NCBI RefSeq assembly: GCF_000237925.1
Contig: NC_031502.1
Location: 45,086,215 to 45,150,214, forward strand
Reading direction: 5' to 3'
DNA: 64,000 nt
Source: Schistosoma mansoni
Lineage: Eukaryota > Platyhelminthes > Trematoda > Strigeidida > Schistosomatidae
In this document: positions 23,721 to 36,000 of the stretch, piece by piece
How positions within the stretch are numbered: position 1 is the first letter of the stretch
How the letters are laid out: every line of letters starts with the position of its first letter
Notes under the pieces: model-generated
Database searches by the model: none
What the model was told of the DNA's origin: nothing
Seen by the model: the letters and a program-made list of their open reading frames with translations, nothing else
Translations under genes and position numbers: made by a program

Positions 23721-25400
23721 TAAATACCACATTCTGACCTGTCTGATTTGGTTTCTTTCAATTATAGAGGTGTTGTGGACAAAAGCACTACCAAACTCTG
23801 AATATCAGTGATATCTTTTGATAAATGTTTAATAACATGAGATTAAAATATCGTATGTGATCATACATCATTAGATCAGTAAATGTTGTGTAAAACTCAG
23901 TCAATTTATCTTTAGAGTTGTCGCATGCTTTTGAAGATCAAATATTCTTGTAATTGTCAGTTTAGTGCGTCTTAGAACAGATGGCATTATATTCGAAAGC
24001 TGTTACTACATAGATAGACAGAATAGTTGCTTAGTTTTTCTTAACTGAAACAAAGTGATTTGACGTGTAGTTGAATGACTGGTAACATTGCTGATTTCAG
24101 CAACAAATAAACCTGACGAAGATTTATGAAGTTCGTAGTTTGATTAATCAAAAGATTCAATTTAAAGACTTATTATCTCGAAAAATCAAGCCTCTTGAAG
24201 ATAAATCTTATCCTGCTTAAGAAATGCTTACCAAATAATCAATGTATAAGTGAATAGTGCTTCTAATAAATATTTACAAACATCAATCATTCAAGATTAG
24301 AAAGATTGGAACGTTCACGGATAACCTTTTTACAAATGACAGTTTTAATTAAAATAATTTTTATACTCACAATAGAAGATTTTTTGATTTTGTCACAATG
24401 AAAATGATGCTATTTAATTTTAAGAAATCCTTAACGGCTATTCTACAATGAGAATTATTTTCTCAAAGTAAGGTCATATTTACGATATGGTGAAACGGGG
24501 TAATAGAAATACCTAGAAGTTTAATACATCTAGTGAATAATAAGGAACATATTGCTCATCTCACGAAAGAAACTAGAAACCATTTGTTAAAAACAGAGTT
24601 TTTAATTATTTTACAATTCTATAATTTTTAAACGATATTTTTGTCTTAAACTTGGCCACCTTTTGGATTATTAATTTTGATATACAACTGTGGAACCTGA
24701 AGAGGATTTGTTGAAATGAATGCAGGATTTGTTTCTGTAAGAATGCAGGCCTTTACTGTTTACATTCGAAGTAATTTGCCTTTTGTTTTACTTTGGTGAT
24801 GTTCAAGTTAATAGAATGATAATCTGAAATACTATGAGTTCTAGAGTTATTCGTGGAATTGGAGATACTGAAACTTGATTTATGAGAAACATCTATGATT
24901 AAATAAATCAAGTAAAATCAATGGTAAATCTTTGATTGATCCTAACATTATTAAACAATAACCTCTTGCATACTATCTTATATTTTATCTGTGACTTGAA
25001 AAAACGCATGATATTTTGCTATTTAGTTTATCCTAACTTCTTCAAATGTTTATTAAGTCAAAATATTTAAAAGGTTGAATACAGTAGAATGAAATATAAA
25101 TGAATTTTCTTCATGTTGAAGTAGGGTAATTCCTAATTTCTCTAAGCAAATATACATTATAGAAAGGCAAGATATATTTTTCTTAGTCATGGATGATTTC
25201 CTCATTTAGATGTGTTTTATAACAATCGACAACTTAATTAAAATAGCTCGAATGGAAGTTTTGAATAGTGTTATATTTTTGACTGTGGTATATTTCTGTC
25301 AGACTAACTATTGTTTCATACATATAGTTGCCTTTATCATCTTAAAGTAAGCAAGAACGAAGATTGGTGTAGAATAGTATGAATTCACTCAATTTCTCAT
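23720..25400. other. AT-rich intergenic region
   Basis: No open frame, repeat copy or RNA gene is recognised here. It separates the LINE from the PLE. Confidence 0.4.
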
Positions 25401-25406
25401 CATCAT

Positions 25407-25554
25407 AAGTTCTCATCAGCTGCCCACATCCTATAATACTTAAAATCAAAGTTATTACACATATAGACATACCTATGAATACGAGGATGATTAGAGATGA
25501 GTATATGTATTATGATGTAGCGAAGATTCCAATAGAGTGATTAAGGTCACAAAT
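25407..25554 (+). repeat. Left terminal inverted repeat of the PLE
   Basis: It matches the reverse complement of 28603-28750 over about 148 bp with two visible differences. The minus strand contains a CTGATGAG motif like a hammerhead core, but a matching stem III could not be drawn. Confidence 0.9.
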
Positions 25555-26008
25555 TTTTTTAATTTAATTTAATTTAATACTGCTTCTTTTTGAACACATA
25601 GATTTGGTTTTAGATTTTTGATCACTATCGCTTCGGCGAATTTCAAAAGATTGGAGTTCGACTGTTTATTTATCATCTTGAAAGTGTTCAGTTTATACAG
25701 TTGATGTCTTGTATCAAGGAGATATCTTGATATGGCACTGCTGGATGCTCTTAATCCACTCGACGTTAGGCATTTTGGAATATGTTCATTGAATGGGACG
25801 TAGACTCTCCTTTTTGTTCTATAAATGTAACTACCTTGGCTGATACATGTGAATTTGTATACACAGTTGGTGGTAACATGAAAGGGATTTTTATAGATCT
25901 TTGATTGTGTTAAAGAACATGTTGTTTTGGATAAGAAAATCAGTTTAGATGCAGGATAAGTTCTAGTCAATACAGTTTTCAGTCTCATGCTGATTGAACC
26001 TGTCACAT

Positions 26009-26690
26009 TGTTGTGACGGGCGGTGTTTGAAATCTGATGCTGATACTCCTATGTTTGAAGCGATTACAAGTTTACCTAGTCTGCAAATGGAACAAAGACT
26101 TGTGACTAAAGACCCATAAGCTAGCTATTCGGATGAGTCCCAGCCCCGCTAACTAGAGAGAGAAGTCGAAGTTCGAACGGGGAATAAATATATCCCGCAA
26201 GCAGCAAAAAGCACAAGCGATCCAAAAGACACACATTTAACGTACATATATACAACATAAAACTGTCCTTGGGAAGCGTTACAAAATAGCATACTAAAAG
26301 ACAAATAGCGTTTGAGATTTTCCCAAGTAGGAAATACGACATGAAGATAAAAAGAGCGCTTTTGGTGCGAAAACAAAGAAATTCAAAATTTCAAAATAAA
26401 ATTACAAAAATAAGGTATTTACCAAGTGAGTTCTGGGGATCTAACATTCCCAACAAATACACTGCGTGCTACGAACAAATCCCCCAACTGACTATTTGAA
26501 CGAGAACACATGAGTGAACGAGTAAGTGTATTGGACTACCAAATGAAATGCACGAATACTAATACAAAAATATACCAGTCTATTAGTAGGAAATCGACCC
26601 ACTGACCCTAATGAAATGTACTTGACCTTTAGTTCATATGTGACTGTCACCGATTGACCATTTGCTACTTATGGTTGGCCCTCCATATTA
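26009..26690. mobile_element. Solo-LTR-like fossil inserted in the PLE
   Basis: This 682-bp block splits the PLE frame between KGDDV and TGSISM and is flanked by a perfect 5-bp duplication CACAT (26004-26008 and 26691-26695). Removing it restores the PLE junction in frame. The left end begins TGTTGTGACGG. The size and 5-bp duplication suggest a solo LTR, but the family was not identified. It is younger than the PLE copy. Confidence 0.6.
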
Positions 26691-28602
26691 CACATCATCA
26701 CCTTTGACTTTTAGTTGGATAAAAATAGGTTTTTTGTCTACTGTAGTTTCTTCAAGATTTTTATCTTCATGTTTTGCATATTTCTCAGTAAATTTAAGTG
26801 GGTATCCGTTGTTCTTTAAACCCCTTTTCACATTCTTTAGTTTCACTTTTAATGTAGCGGCTGTGCATATTTTTTCTGTTCTGTGAAGTGGTGTTTTAAC
26901 AAGTGCCCTTCTGTAATTGATTGGATAAAAGTTATTGAAATTGAGAGATAAATCCCATTTCATGTGTCTTTTCTATAAACTGAACGTTGAACTGTCCCAT
27001 GCTCCCTTTGTTTTATTGCGAGATCGAGAAATGGAACTTGTTTTCGTTCTCATGTTCCATAGTAGACTGGACATTTTTACGGGCTTCCTCGGAAAAGTCT
27101 CAGTAGATTTGTTGCATGTTGTTGATTATCACATACGATGAAGGTATCATCAATATACCTCGAATACTACATCATTTCACCAATCGCTCCATTGAGCTTG
27201 GTTCTTTCGAGATTAGCCATGAAAATATCTGCTAGGACAGGACCTAACTGACTTCTTATTACTACACTATCAGTTTGTCGGTATATGACATTATTGAACT
27301 GTAAATGAACATCTTTTGTACACATGATTAACAGTCGTTTAAATTCTGATACTAGTAGAGGTAGGATGTCAGAATGCTGGCAAATTATGTCTATGGTTTT
27401 AAGAAGTGGTATGTTTGCAAACAGTGATGTCACATCAAAGGAAGCCATGAACTTACCAGCAATATTTATGTGGTTCATACTGTCTGCAAATTCAGATGAA
27501 TCCTTTAATTTATACGTGGCTAATCGTTAAAGGACTGATTCTAAGTTATCCGGTAGCCATCGTGTAACTTTGTGGTAGGGTGCGTTGACCATTTCCAGAA
27601 TAGGTCTAAGATAAGCACCTTATTTATGCATCTTTGGTAAACCATAAAAGTGGAGCAAAAAAGTCACATGAGGTCGTAGGTTATTGTAAGTAGAATTATC
27701 GATTATCATCTTCTTCAGGAGATCACTGAGTACATTAGTAATTCTTTTCTTAGTTGGTTCGTTTAAGTCCTTGTTATTTTTATCTAACTTCAATCTCATG
27801 TGCCCACTTAAAACGGACCTGGAGGGAATCTGTTTTGTCCATTAGAACGATATCTGAACCTTTATCTAACCGTAATATCATTATATCATCATTTGGATTA
27901 AGATTTCGTGGTGCTGTCAGGTGGTCTTTGGATAAACGTTTCGACTGTGGTGTGATGAAACGAGGTATTGGTTCGCGATATTAACTAGTTTAGATCTTAA
28001 CTAGCCTTTCTTCTCTTCACAAACTGAGTGCACCTATTTCATTTGATGAAATAAATTCTCGAATTCAGTTTCTGAGTCGATTCTGTTGGGACATATTTTG
28101 GGATACGAAATTTAAATCCAAGCGACAAAGCTCCTGTTTCTATCTGATTTAACTTTATTATTGATGGATTATAGAGGAATATTTCGAGGTTTTCCGGAAA
28201 ACCATCGTACAATTATTCTTTTGACAGGGTCCTTAATAAAGTCACGTGAAAATTCTTGCATAATTTGCTCCACAGACCTTGGATAAAGTTGGTTAATTTC
28301 ATGCGACATACTATGCTTAGATGATTGACTTCCTCATCGAAGGCATTGATTTCTGCTCTCAAACGTTCAACCAGTAACTTTGTTGATACCATGTGAGTTT
28401 TTGTGATGTTCCAAAGGTTTTTAAATGACTGACTGATTTTAATTGACACCTTTCTTTATTATTATCAGTTTAATTTCACTTACTTCATTACAAAATCATC
28501 TAATGTTTGTTAACTCTACGGGTTCTAATCAATATTTCAATGTTCTGGAACCCCTGAACTCTCAAACTTTATCCATTTATCCGAAACAAAATAACAAAAA
28601 AG

Positions 28603-28750
28603 ATTTATGACCTTAATCACTCTATTGGAATCTTCGCTACATCATAATACATATACTCATCTCTAATCATCCTCGTATTCATAAGTATGTCTATATGTGT
28701 AATAACTTTGATTTTAAGTATTATAGGATGTGGGCAGCTGATGAGAACTT
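28603..28750 (-). repeat. Right terminal inverted repeat of the PLE
   Basis: This is the inverted partner of 25407-25554. The plus strand reads GCAGCTGATGAGAACTTAACGAAA at its outer end, spanning a CTGATGA...CGAAA pair (28738-28757) as in minimal PLE hammerheads. Stem III is poor, so activity is doubtful. Confidence 0.9.
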
Positions 28751-28789
28751 AACGAAATTAAAGGGATTCATATTATTCTGCATCAGTCT

Positions 28790-30025
28790 TCATTTTCGCT
28801 CTCTTTTATTATTGTTCATAAGATCACTATCAGACCATGAGATATTTACTAACGAAGATACTACAAATTTAAAAGAAATAATAACGGAGTTGTTTACAGA
28901 AACATTTTCCATAAACTCATAAATCTTCCTGTTTTGTTTCTATGTCGTAAAACGTCTTCCGCATTTACTTTATAAATATTTTTACTAAAATGTATTACAT
29001 TAGACTAAAATTACTTCAATAATGATGTTGTTATGGTAGATTAACTCAAACTTCCTATTGGTGATCTCCTGTCATATGGTATAAAAACGGATACGACTAA
29101 AATTCTAGACTATATTATTCAAGGGAAAATGTCGCTTATGTAATAGTAGTGTTGTCCGATTGGTCATTAAAAAATCACTTTATTATGTATCCACCATGAG
29201 GTATTATTTTTACACCTCCCTCCCTCTCATTATACTACAGGATACGTAGGCTAGTAAACATGGGAAATCATTTAAATGCTTAGAAGAGAAGAATGTTTAA
29301 AGTTTATATAGTTTGTATTTATTTAAAAAATTTACTTCATGGATTTTTAGGACAATTGTGAACTCAAAGTACGTCAACAAAGAAATTTTATTTTTATTAA
29401 ATATGTTGTGATAATAAATCTATACATAAATCTCAAATCTTGTAAACAACTTATTCTAAATAGTTTGACCGAAATTGCTTTTAATTAATAGGAGTTATAT
29501 ACTGAACACTAGGACCTAACAATAATGTAGTTCTTTAAAATAGAAATTGTTTTTCGTAAATATCACTACAGACTTTGCTATCGAAAGTTTTCTAATTAAA
29601 ATCCTTGATTAACACAGGTGAATGTAGAAGGAATATTATGTATGACTATGTAGCGTTGGTAAACAAATTAAAATAAACAAAAAAATGCTTATCTAACCAA
29701 TAATGGCACAGTAACAAATTTTAATGATATCCGTTATATGGTCACAAACAATCGTAATGTACGTTATAATGAAAAACAAAGTGACATGACTGTTGGCCGT
29801 AAGTCTTGAAGATTTATGAAATCAATGTAAGACTGTTGTTTATTCATCTTGACAATAGTTAGAGTATGTAACAAATATTCTATATTCAAATCACAAAATT
29901 AAAAGAAACATCAGTTTGTTTGCCAAATAAAGAAGTTTAAAATTTTTAAATAAACAACAAAAATCTCTTATTTTATTTTCTTACTTTTACTACTGGCTTT
30001 TTTTATTAATATTAAAGATTCCCAT
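28790..30025. other. AT-rich intergenic region
   Basis: Low complexity with A/T runs. No frame, structural RNA or repeat copy could be supported. Confidence 0.4.
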
Positions 30026-30047
30026 TGTGAAGATTAGAACAACACAT

Positions 30048-30091
30048 GTAAGCGAACAATTGTTTTCAATTAGATCATCATTAGGCTCTAC
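30048..30091 (-). ncRNA. Decayed minimal hammerhead in the opposite PLE end repeat
   Basis: This is the inverted partner of 31092-31134. GAAA and stem III are kept, but the core reads CTAATGA in place of CTGATGA, so it should not cleave. Confidence 0.5.
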
Positions 30092-31091
30092 TCTAATATA
30101 CATGAATATTTATATGAAAATGTTAAACCAATCAAGGCAATTTGAGTCAATAATCACCATGAAATAGAATACGTCACTGAGGATAATAGTTAAAAGTACA
30201 AGTTGATAGTGGGGAGACAGGTGTCTTGATAGTAGTAAGAATATTTAATTACGATAACAAAAGTCTTATCAATAGTGGAAATAGGACGTCAAACATGGGT
30301 AAATAGCTTAGAATAACCATCAGAAAACATTAAAATCATTACGTAATAAGAAGTATGTAAGTAATTAGATAGTGAGGAATACAAACGGAAAGAGGCAGAA
30401 AATTACAAACAAATGATAACAAAATTAAGATAATAAAAATAGAATTTACAAATAATAATAATGTCATTTGTTAAATTATGTCTGGCCATGGAAGGGATAG
30501 GGGGGTTACGAATTTCTTCTGTACACAAATTGGGGTGGAATGTACAGATTCCTATGACTTCTGCTATATGAAGGAGACGGGAACAAACTCCGTTGGGAAA
30601 TGATGGAGGTATACGATAGATCACTTGAAATGATTTCAATTTATCTACAATATGACCACTATCAATTAGATGTGCCAAGATAGAACTGTTTATTGTTTTT
30701 ATTTGGCCCTTCCCAAACCATGCTGGTAGATGTTCACTTATTCGTTGGTTAAGTTGCCTAGTAGTACGCCCGATATAGCTATCTCCACAGGAGCAGCTGA
30801 ACTTATAAATGCACATAGAGGAGGCCAACTCAGGTAACTTACCCTTCGTTTGAGTAGACATCACTGGTCGACTCGAGAAAGTCAATGCAAGATAGGCTGC
30901 GTAGAATGTCCTACTAATAACTTTCTTTAACCTATCTTTCAGAGTATCACTAGCTACATCCCCGTTAAATTTTAATTTCATGTATAAAGGTTTCTTTCGA
31001 ACAGTTGGAATCTCCGACTTCTTCCTTGATTATTGACTCAAATAGCCTTGATTGGTCTAACATTTTCGTATAAATATTCATGTATACTACA

Positions 31092-31134
31092 GTAAAGCCT
31101 GATGAAAATCTAATGAAAACAACTGTTCGCTTAC
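31092..31134 (+). ncRNA. Minimal hammerhead ribozyme of the PLE terminal repeat
   Basis: The core CTGATGA (31099-31105) and GAAA (31115-31118) are both present. Stem I pairs GTAAAGC with GCTTAC (one bulged A). Stem III pairs AACA with TGTT around a 2-nt loop. The cleavage triplet would be GTT-C/TTC. Stem II is very short, as known for hammerheads in Penelope-like elements. Confidence 0.65.
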
Positions 31135-31149
31135 ATGTGTCATTCTGAT

Positions 31150-31349
31150 NNNNNNNNNNNNNNNNNNNNNNNNNNNNNNNNNNNNNNNNNNNNNNNNNNN
31201 NNNNNNNNNNNNNNNNNNNNNNNNNNNNNNNNNNNNNNNNNNNNNNNNNNNNNNNNNNNNNNNNNNNNNNNNNNNNNNNNNNNNNNNNNNNNNNNNNNNN
31301 NNNNNNNNNNNNNNNNNNNNNNNNNNNNNNNNNNNNNNNNNNNNNNNNN
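31150..31349. other. Assembly gap (200 N)
   Basis: Exactly 200 N, so probably a placeholder size. It lies right after the inverted end repeat of one PLE copy and before a second, near-identical PLE segment. Confidence 0.95.
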
Positions 31350-31840
31350 GTCTTATCAATAGTGGAAATAGGACGTCAAACATGGGTAAATAGCTTAGAA
31401 TAACCATCAGAAAACATTAAAATCATTACGTAATAAGAAGTATGTAAGTAATTAGATAGTGAGGAATACAAACGGAAAGAGGCAGAAAATTACAAACAAA
31501 TGATAACAAAACTAAAAAAAATAATAATTAAGTTATATCCGGCCATGGAAGGGATAGGGGGTTACGAATTTCTTCTGTACACATAAATTGGGATGGAATG
31601 TACGAATTCCTATGGCTTCTGCTATATGAAGGAGACGGGAACGGACTCCGTTGGGAAATGATGGAGGTATATGATAGATCACTCGAAATGATTTCGATTT
31701 ATCTACATTATGACCACTATCAATTAGATGTGCCAAGATAGAACTGCGTATTGTTTTTATTTGGCCCTTTCCAAACCATGCTGGTAGATGTTCACTCATT
31801 CGTTGGTTAAGTTGCCTAGTAGTACGCCCGATATGACAAA
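31350..31840 (-). mobile_element. Second truncated PLE copy (GIY-YIG 3' part)
   Basis: From 31350 the sequence repeats 30268-30776 closely. It shares the same 3' UTR and the same frame (31533-31799, with SEHLPAWFGKGQIKT), and breaks off near CGCCCGATAT at the YIG motif. It has the same orientation as the previous copy, so the two form a partial tandem across the gap. Confidence 0.85.
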
Positions 31841-32685
31841 AATTTCAGGTGTTTTTTCAAATAAAAGTGTGAAAATTAAGCACATTACTCATTTATTTGC
31901 AGAAAAAGTTAAAAAAACCCATATATGCTTTCACTAAATTTCATGTGAGTAGTACTTTAAGGAAAAATAAATACTTAATTTATATTGTGTCATATTATTA
32001 TTTCTCAAAAATAGTCAACGTTTAATATTTATAGAAGTTTATTGGACATTCAATGAACAAGCGAATATCAGTTAGCATTTAAAATCATGTCATATATACA
32101 CCATATTTGTAGAACAATTTGATTGCATTTTGTTTATACGCTTTCCAAGAATTTGAGATAACATTTCCCTCTTTTTCCACATTCGATAACTGTGTGCTAA
32201 ATCTGAGCATGTTCCGATATTGATACATTTAATAAATTCATCTGTAATTAGTTTTAAAAGGTAAATTTTCTAGAGGTATTATCATTTGTTTAATTTTCAG
32301 CCTATAATTAGCATAAAATTGTAATGAATATGAGAAATCCACAGAATTGATCGAGTAATTTGATTTCAGAAAAAACAACGGGTCAAATGTCAATAAATAA
32401 AAGGATGAATTTAATTAGTAGTTAATTAGATATTATCTTGATGAAAGGTTAATTACTTTATTGTTTATACAAAGAAATCATGCTTATGAATAAAGATGAT
32501 TTTGATAGTGTTTAGTGTAATTCAACTGAATCAAAGGTTTATAAAATAAAAGGACTGACTAATTTGTTTGTTTGTTTTTCGTAACATGATAATTTTTCGG
32601 TACTGATGTTCATAGATTTAAAAAAAACTCTATTTATATTACTAGTTGATTAAACTGATAGTCTAATATTTCTATCATATTTATT
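31840..32685. other. AT-rich intergenic region upstream of the opsin
   Basis: No feature could be supported beyond general AT richness. Confidence 0.4.
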
Positions 32686-32689
32686 CTAA

Positions 32690-32945
32690 TGGGAAGATTC
32701 AAACAAACAATACTAAATGAATTTAAACTTCACCCCATCGCACAAGCAAGTGGCTATCAGGACTCAGTGACGGAGTGGATAACGCGATGGTGTTTGAAGC
32801 AAAAGGTACTGGGTTCGCGTCCCAGAGTGAACATCAACTCTGAGATGCAGGTAAATCCAGCTGGCGAGTCCCAAATAGAACGAGACGCGCGTCCTGGATT
32901 CCATTGCTAGTCACTATCCATTTTTGCTTACTATCCTAACGATAT
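32690..32945 (+). mobile_element. Sm-alpha-like SINE (family A) with hammerhead block
   Basis: The element starts GGGAAGATTCAAACAAACAA. It then has a tRNA-like pol III promoter part (GTGACGGAGTGG, then B-box-like GGTTCGCGTCC at 32812-32822) and a hammerhead block at 32853-32902. The core reads CTGGCGAG and CGAGAC, two changes from CTGANGAG/CGAAAC, so cleavage should be lost. Stem I (ATCCAG/CTGGAT) is kept. It lies about 150 bp upstream of the opsin ATG. Confidence 0.8.
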
Positions 32946-33093
32946 TTATCTTTAAATTATTAAATCAAATTTTAATTTTATTTTAGTTGTGTTTGTTTAA
33001 AAAAATTATTTACAATTTTAAATAAAACCACCCCCCCTAATTTTATTTTTCTCAATTTTTCTTCAAAAAAGGATTTATTTTAGATAAATTATT

Positions 33094-36000
33094 ATGTCAG
33101 AAATAAAAAACTTTACACGATCATTATTATTATATAATCGAACATTCTCTATGATAAAAAATAATATTCATGATTCCGATATTATAATGCTAAATCATTG
33201 GATTAAATATACACAACCAGATCCTATTTATAATTATTTAGTTGCAATATTTGTTGCATTAATTGGAATATTTGGAACAATAACAAATTTATTAGTAATA
33301 TTTGTTTTTTTAACGTAAGTTACATTTTTGTTGTTGTTGTCATCTGAATTGTTGCTTTAATAGTTTCAATTTTCATAGTTGAAATCATGAGTCAATTAAA
33401 GCTAGACCACCATGGAAAACTTGGAAGCACTGGATGGCCGTTTCGTCTTATTGTGGGACTTCTCAGCAGTGCGCATTCACAATTTTGATTAAAATGGTTA
33501 GGGAAATATGAATTTTCAACAACAACGACAATATGTCTGTTTCCAAGAGATTTCCTAACAGTAGATTTACATGTAATTCAATTTACATTTTGTGATGTAA
33601 TAAAAGTCAAGAATGAACAGTCTTAGAAATGATCTCATATACAACTCAAAGTGTATGATCTTACACTTAAAAAGATTTAACAATGTATATCATTAATGTA
33701 AACTATAAACTTATGCTACTGATGAAGTTTTGTCTTAATAAGTTAGTGAAGGAATATAGAGGCCAAATATCTAGTGATAAAGAATACTATGTATTGACTA
33801 TGAATGATGGTTCCTGAAGGAGAATAAAAAAACTATTGGCTACTTTGTATTATATTTTTTGTAAAATTTTGTCACGTTAAAACATATTACCTACTTTATT
33901 ATTATTTTTACTTCATACGATATACAATATAATCATATAAATTATTTTTCATTTCTACTCAGCATTATTTTCAAAGATTTCTGTCAAAATACAGCAGAAT
34001 TAACATTAGGAAACATTTATTGAACTATCAAAACATTCCTTATCAACAGCTGTTTACTAGCTTATCAAATATATAGTTGAATAATTATCAAGTTTTAAAA
34101 ATAATCTTTATTACGTACTGATATTATTTAGAAAATATTTGAAAATTATGAAAGGCTGGAAGGTTATTTTGTCCAATAGTAATATTTTTGTGTAGTACTC
34201 AGCGGTCACTAAATATGAGATAGAATCCACCCGCTTAAAGTAACTACTTTTAAGTTGGATTTTCGAAGTCAATGTAAGGAATTTATTTTAAATTTTCGCT
34301 TGAGCTATTATTACTTTAAAAGATAGCTGAAAGAAAATTACTATCATAAACTTCTAGGGTGATAGCTTTTGGTAAATGTCTGTCTCTGTTTACTTAGATA
34401 TATGAATTATTATAGTAATAATGATAATTGTAATAGCCTCAACATTAGCTTCAGTTATAACTAGCTGACAAGTTTATCCTCAAAAGTAGATTCCTTAGGT
34501 ATTACTTAGAAGTCATGAAGGTGAGTTTCAGCTATGTCAGGTCTTGATCACCGGCTTTCAAATGATCTTGTTAGGCCTGAAGATTCCAGATAGATCACGT
34601 GTTACCTCAAAGGTACATGATACGTGAGATATGCAGTCGTAGCCATTATATTATAAGTAAAGTATTTAAAGTCATGGTCCACTTATTCCTGTTTCGGTCA
34701 GTATAGAGATGCATGTATATGCCTGTGAGTTATGTATAGCTGGATTCAGTTTTCGGAATAAAGCTTCTCAGGTATTTTTATTCTCTTTATTCTTAAAAAG
34801 CAGAATTAGTCAAGAGTTAAAAGGCATATGATCGTGACTGGATTGAATTAAGAGGCCACAACAGGAGTGCTAGATGATGTTAGAGTTATGTTATAAATTA
34901 ATTTAAGTTGGAAATACCAAGCATTGAGATTTCACTCCTTAGTCTAAAGGGTATCGTGGCTACAACAGCGTTTACAAGTTCTTAGGGATACCAAACTAAA
35001 ACAAAATAGTTGTTCACTGCTTCTCAATTTTCGATTTTTCATCGACGGACCACAATTCACGATAAAAAAATACCACCAAATGGAGTTAACCAGTCAAAAT
35101 CACGTAACATTATTAAAGTAAGCTTTCATAAAGAGATTGATAATCCGTTCAATAGTCTGTTGGAAATCAAAACTTAGTAGTGATATTATGATGTAAACTA
35201 ATACACTGTTTAATAAGTAAAGATTTCTTAGGAATTAGAAGTTATCTGGATATATTGTGAACAGTATATTTAATTTACTCAAAGAAATGACATTATTTTC
35301 AGTTAGCATTAAAGCATTATTCCATAAATTTTGAATTGAGATAATTATCATGTTTATCTTGATTTAGTAGTTTTTCGCAAATAGCAGTGATAATATTTAT
35401 GTGTTAATTACTGTAAATTCTTGGGTTATGAGGATTGGTTTAATTTAAAGAGGTAATAATCATTATCTTACAAGCAACTTTGTTGAGCATGTACAAATTT
35501 TCAAATAAATTATTCATTTAAACAGTGATAATTCAATTATCAACAGGTGAAATAATGCTAAGAAAACAATCTAGGTTACTGAAATTTCAGCTCCCTTGAT
35601 AAATAGGTACATTATTTAACTGAAGGTGATAATTAAGCAGGAAGGAAAACTCAGATGTTTTCTTTTTCGCACATGCTTAAAACATAAGGAATATGACAAC
35701 AGTTTTTAGTTATCTTATTACAGAGTGCGAACAAAAGGGCGATTATCAAAAAGGCCGAGTGGAAAACGGGCCACATTAATAAGGGCGACTATCAAAAAGG
35801 TTTATATTGATTAAGATAAGCATTGGAAAGGGAAATAAAACTTTTAAGAGTGTGAAATCTATTCGATCTATCACATGCCCCCTTGCCTCTACAGTCAATC
35901 AAAAACGTAGTTTCTTAACGTCTAGCGAAGAGTCTAATTTCAGTGAATGCTACATTTTTTCTAATTCGGTAACAATTTGTAATTCTTATTACCCCAGTCA

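Larger units (their letters stand above)
25407..28750 (-). mobile_element. Penelope-like element (PLE) with 148-bp terminal inverted repeats
   Basis: Minus-strand coding order: N-terminal region (28213-28449), reverse transcriptase (27167-27478, with MASFDVTSLFANIPL and YRQTDSVVIRSQLGPVLADI), connector (26688-26963, with NNFYPINYRRALVKT and NGYPLKFTEKY), then a GIY-YIG endonuclease remnant (25569-26006, with CVYKFTCISQGSYIYRT). PLEs pair this kind of RT with GIY-YIG and are well represented in schistosomes. The YIG position reads YIY and the protein is split over several frames, so it is inactive. The two ends are inverted copies of each other. A 682-bp element is inserted between connector and endonuclease. 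Confidence 0.85.
30030..31140 (-). mobile_element. 5'-truncated PLE copy with GIY-YIG domain and inverted end repeats
   Basis: The minus frame 30403-30981 (192 codons) encodes a well-kept GIY-YIG module: MCIYKFSCSCGDSYIGRTTR, QRISEHLPAWF, then SSILAHLIDSGH and LHIAEVIGICTFHPNL. The reverse transcriptase is missing. The flanks 30030-30165 and 31020-31140 are inverted copies of each other. Each contains a hammerhead-like motif, better kept on the right. A second partial copy in the same orientation follows after the gap. Confidence 0.85.

Noticed and set aside
26121-26376. Minus frames of 73 and 75 codons
   Set aside because: They overlap in two frames inside the solo-LTR-like insertion and have no recognisable product.
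28738-28770. Active hammerhead in the PLE right arm
   Set aside because: CTGATGA and CGAAA are present, but the second base pair of stem III and beyond do not form, so it is mentioned only as a motif.
31087-31407. Open frames running through the N gaps (here and at 61504-61976)
   Set aside because: They are open only because N codons cannot be read.
32740-32830. tRNA gene
   Set aside because: It has A/B-box-like parts but no cloverleaf could be drawn, and it continues directly into a hammerhead block; it is the head of a SINE.
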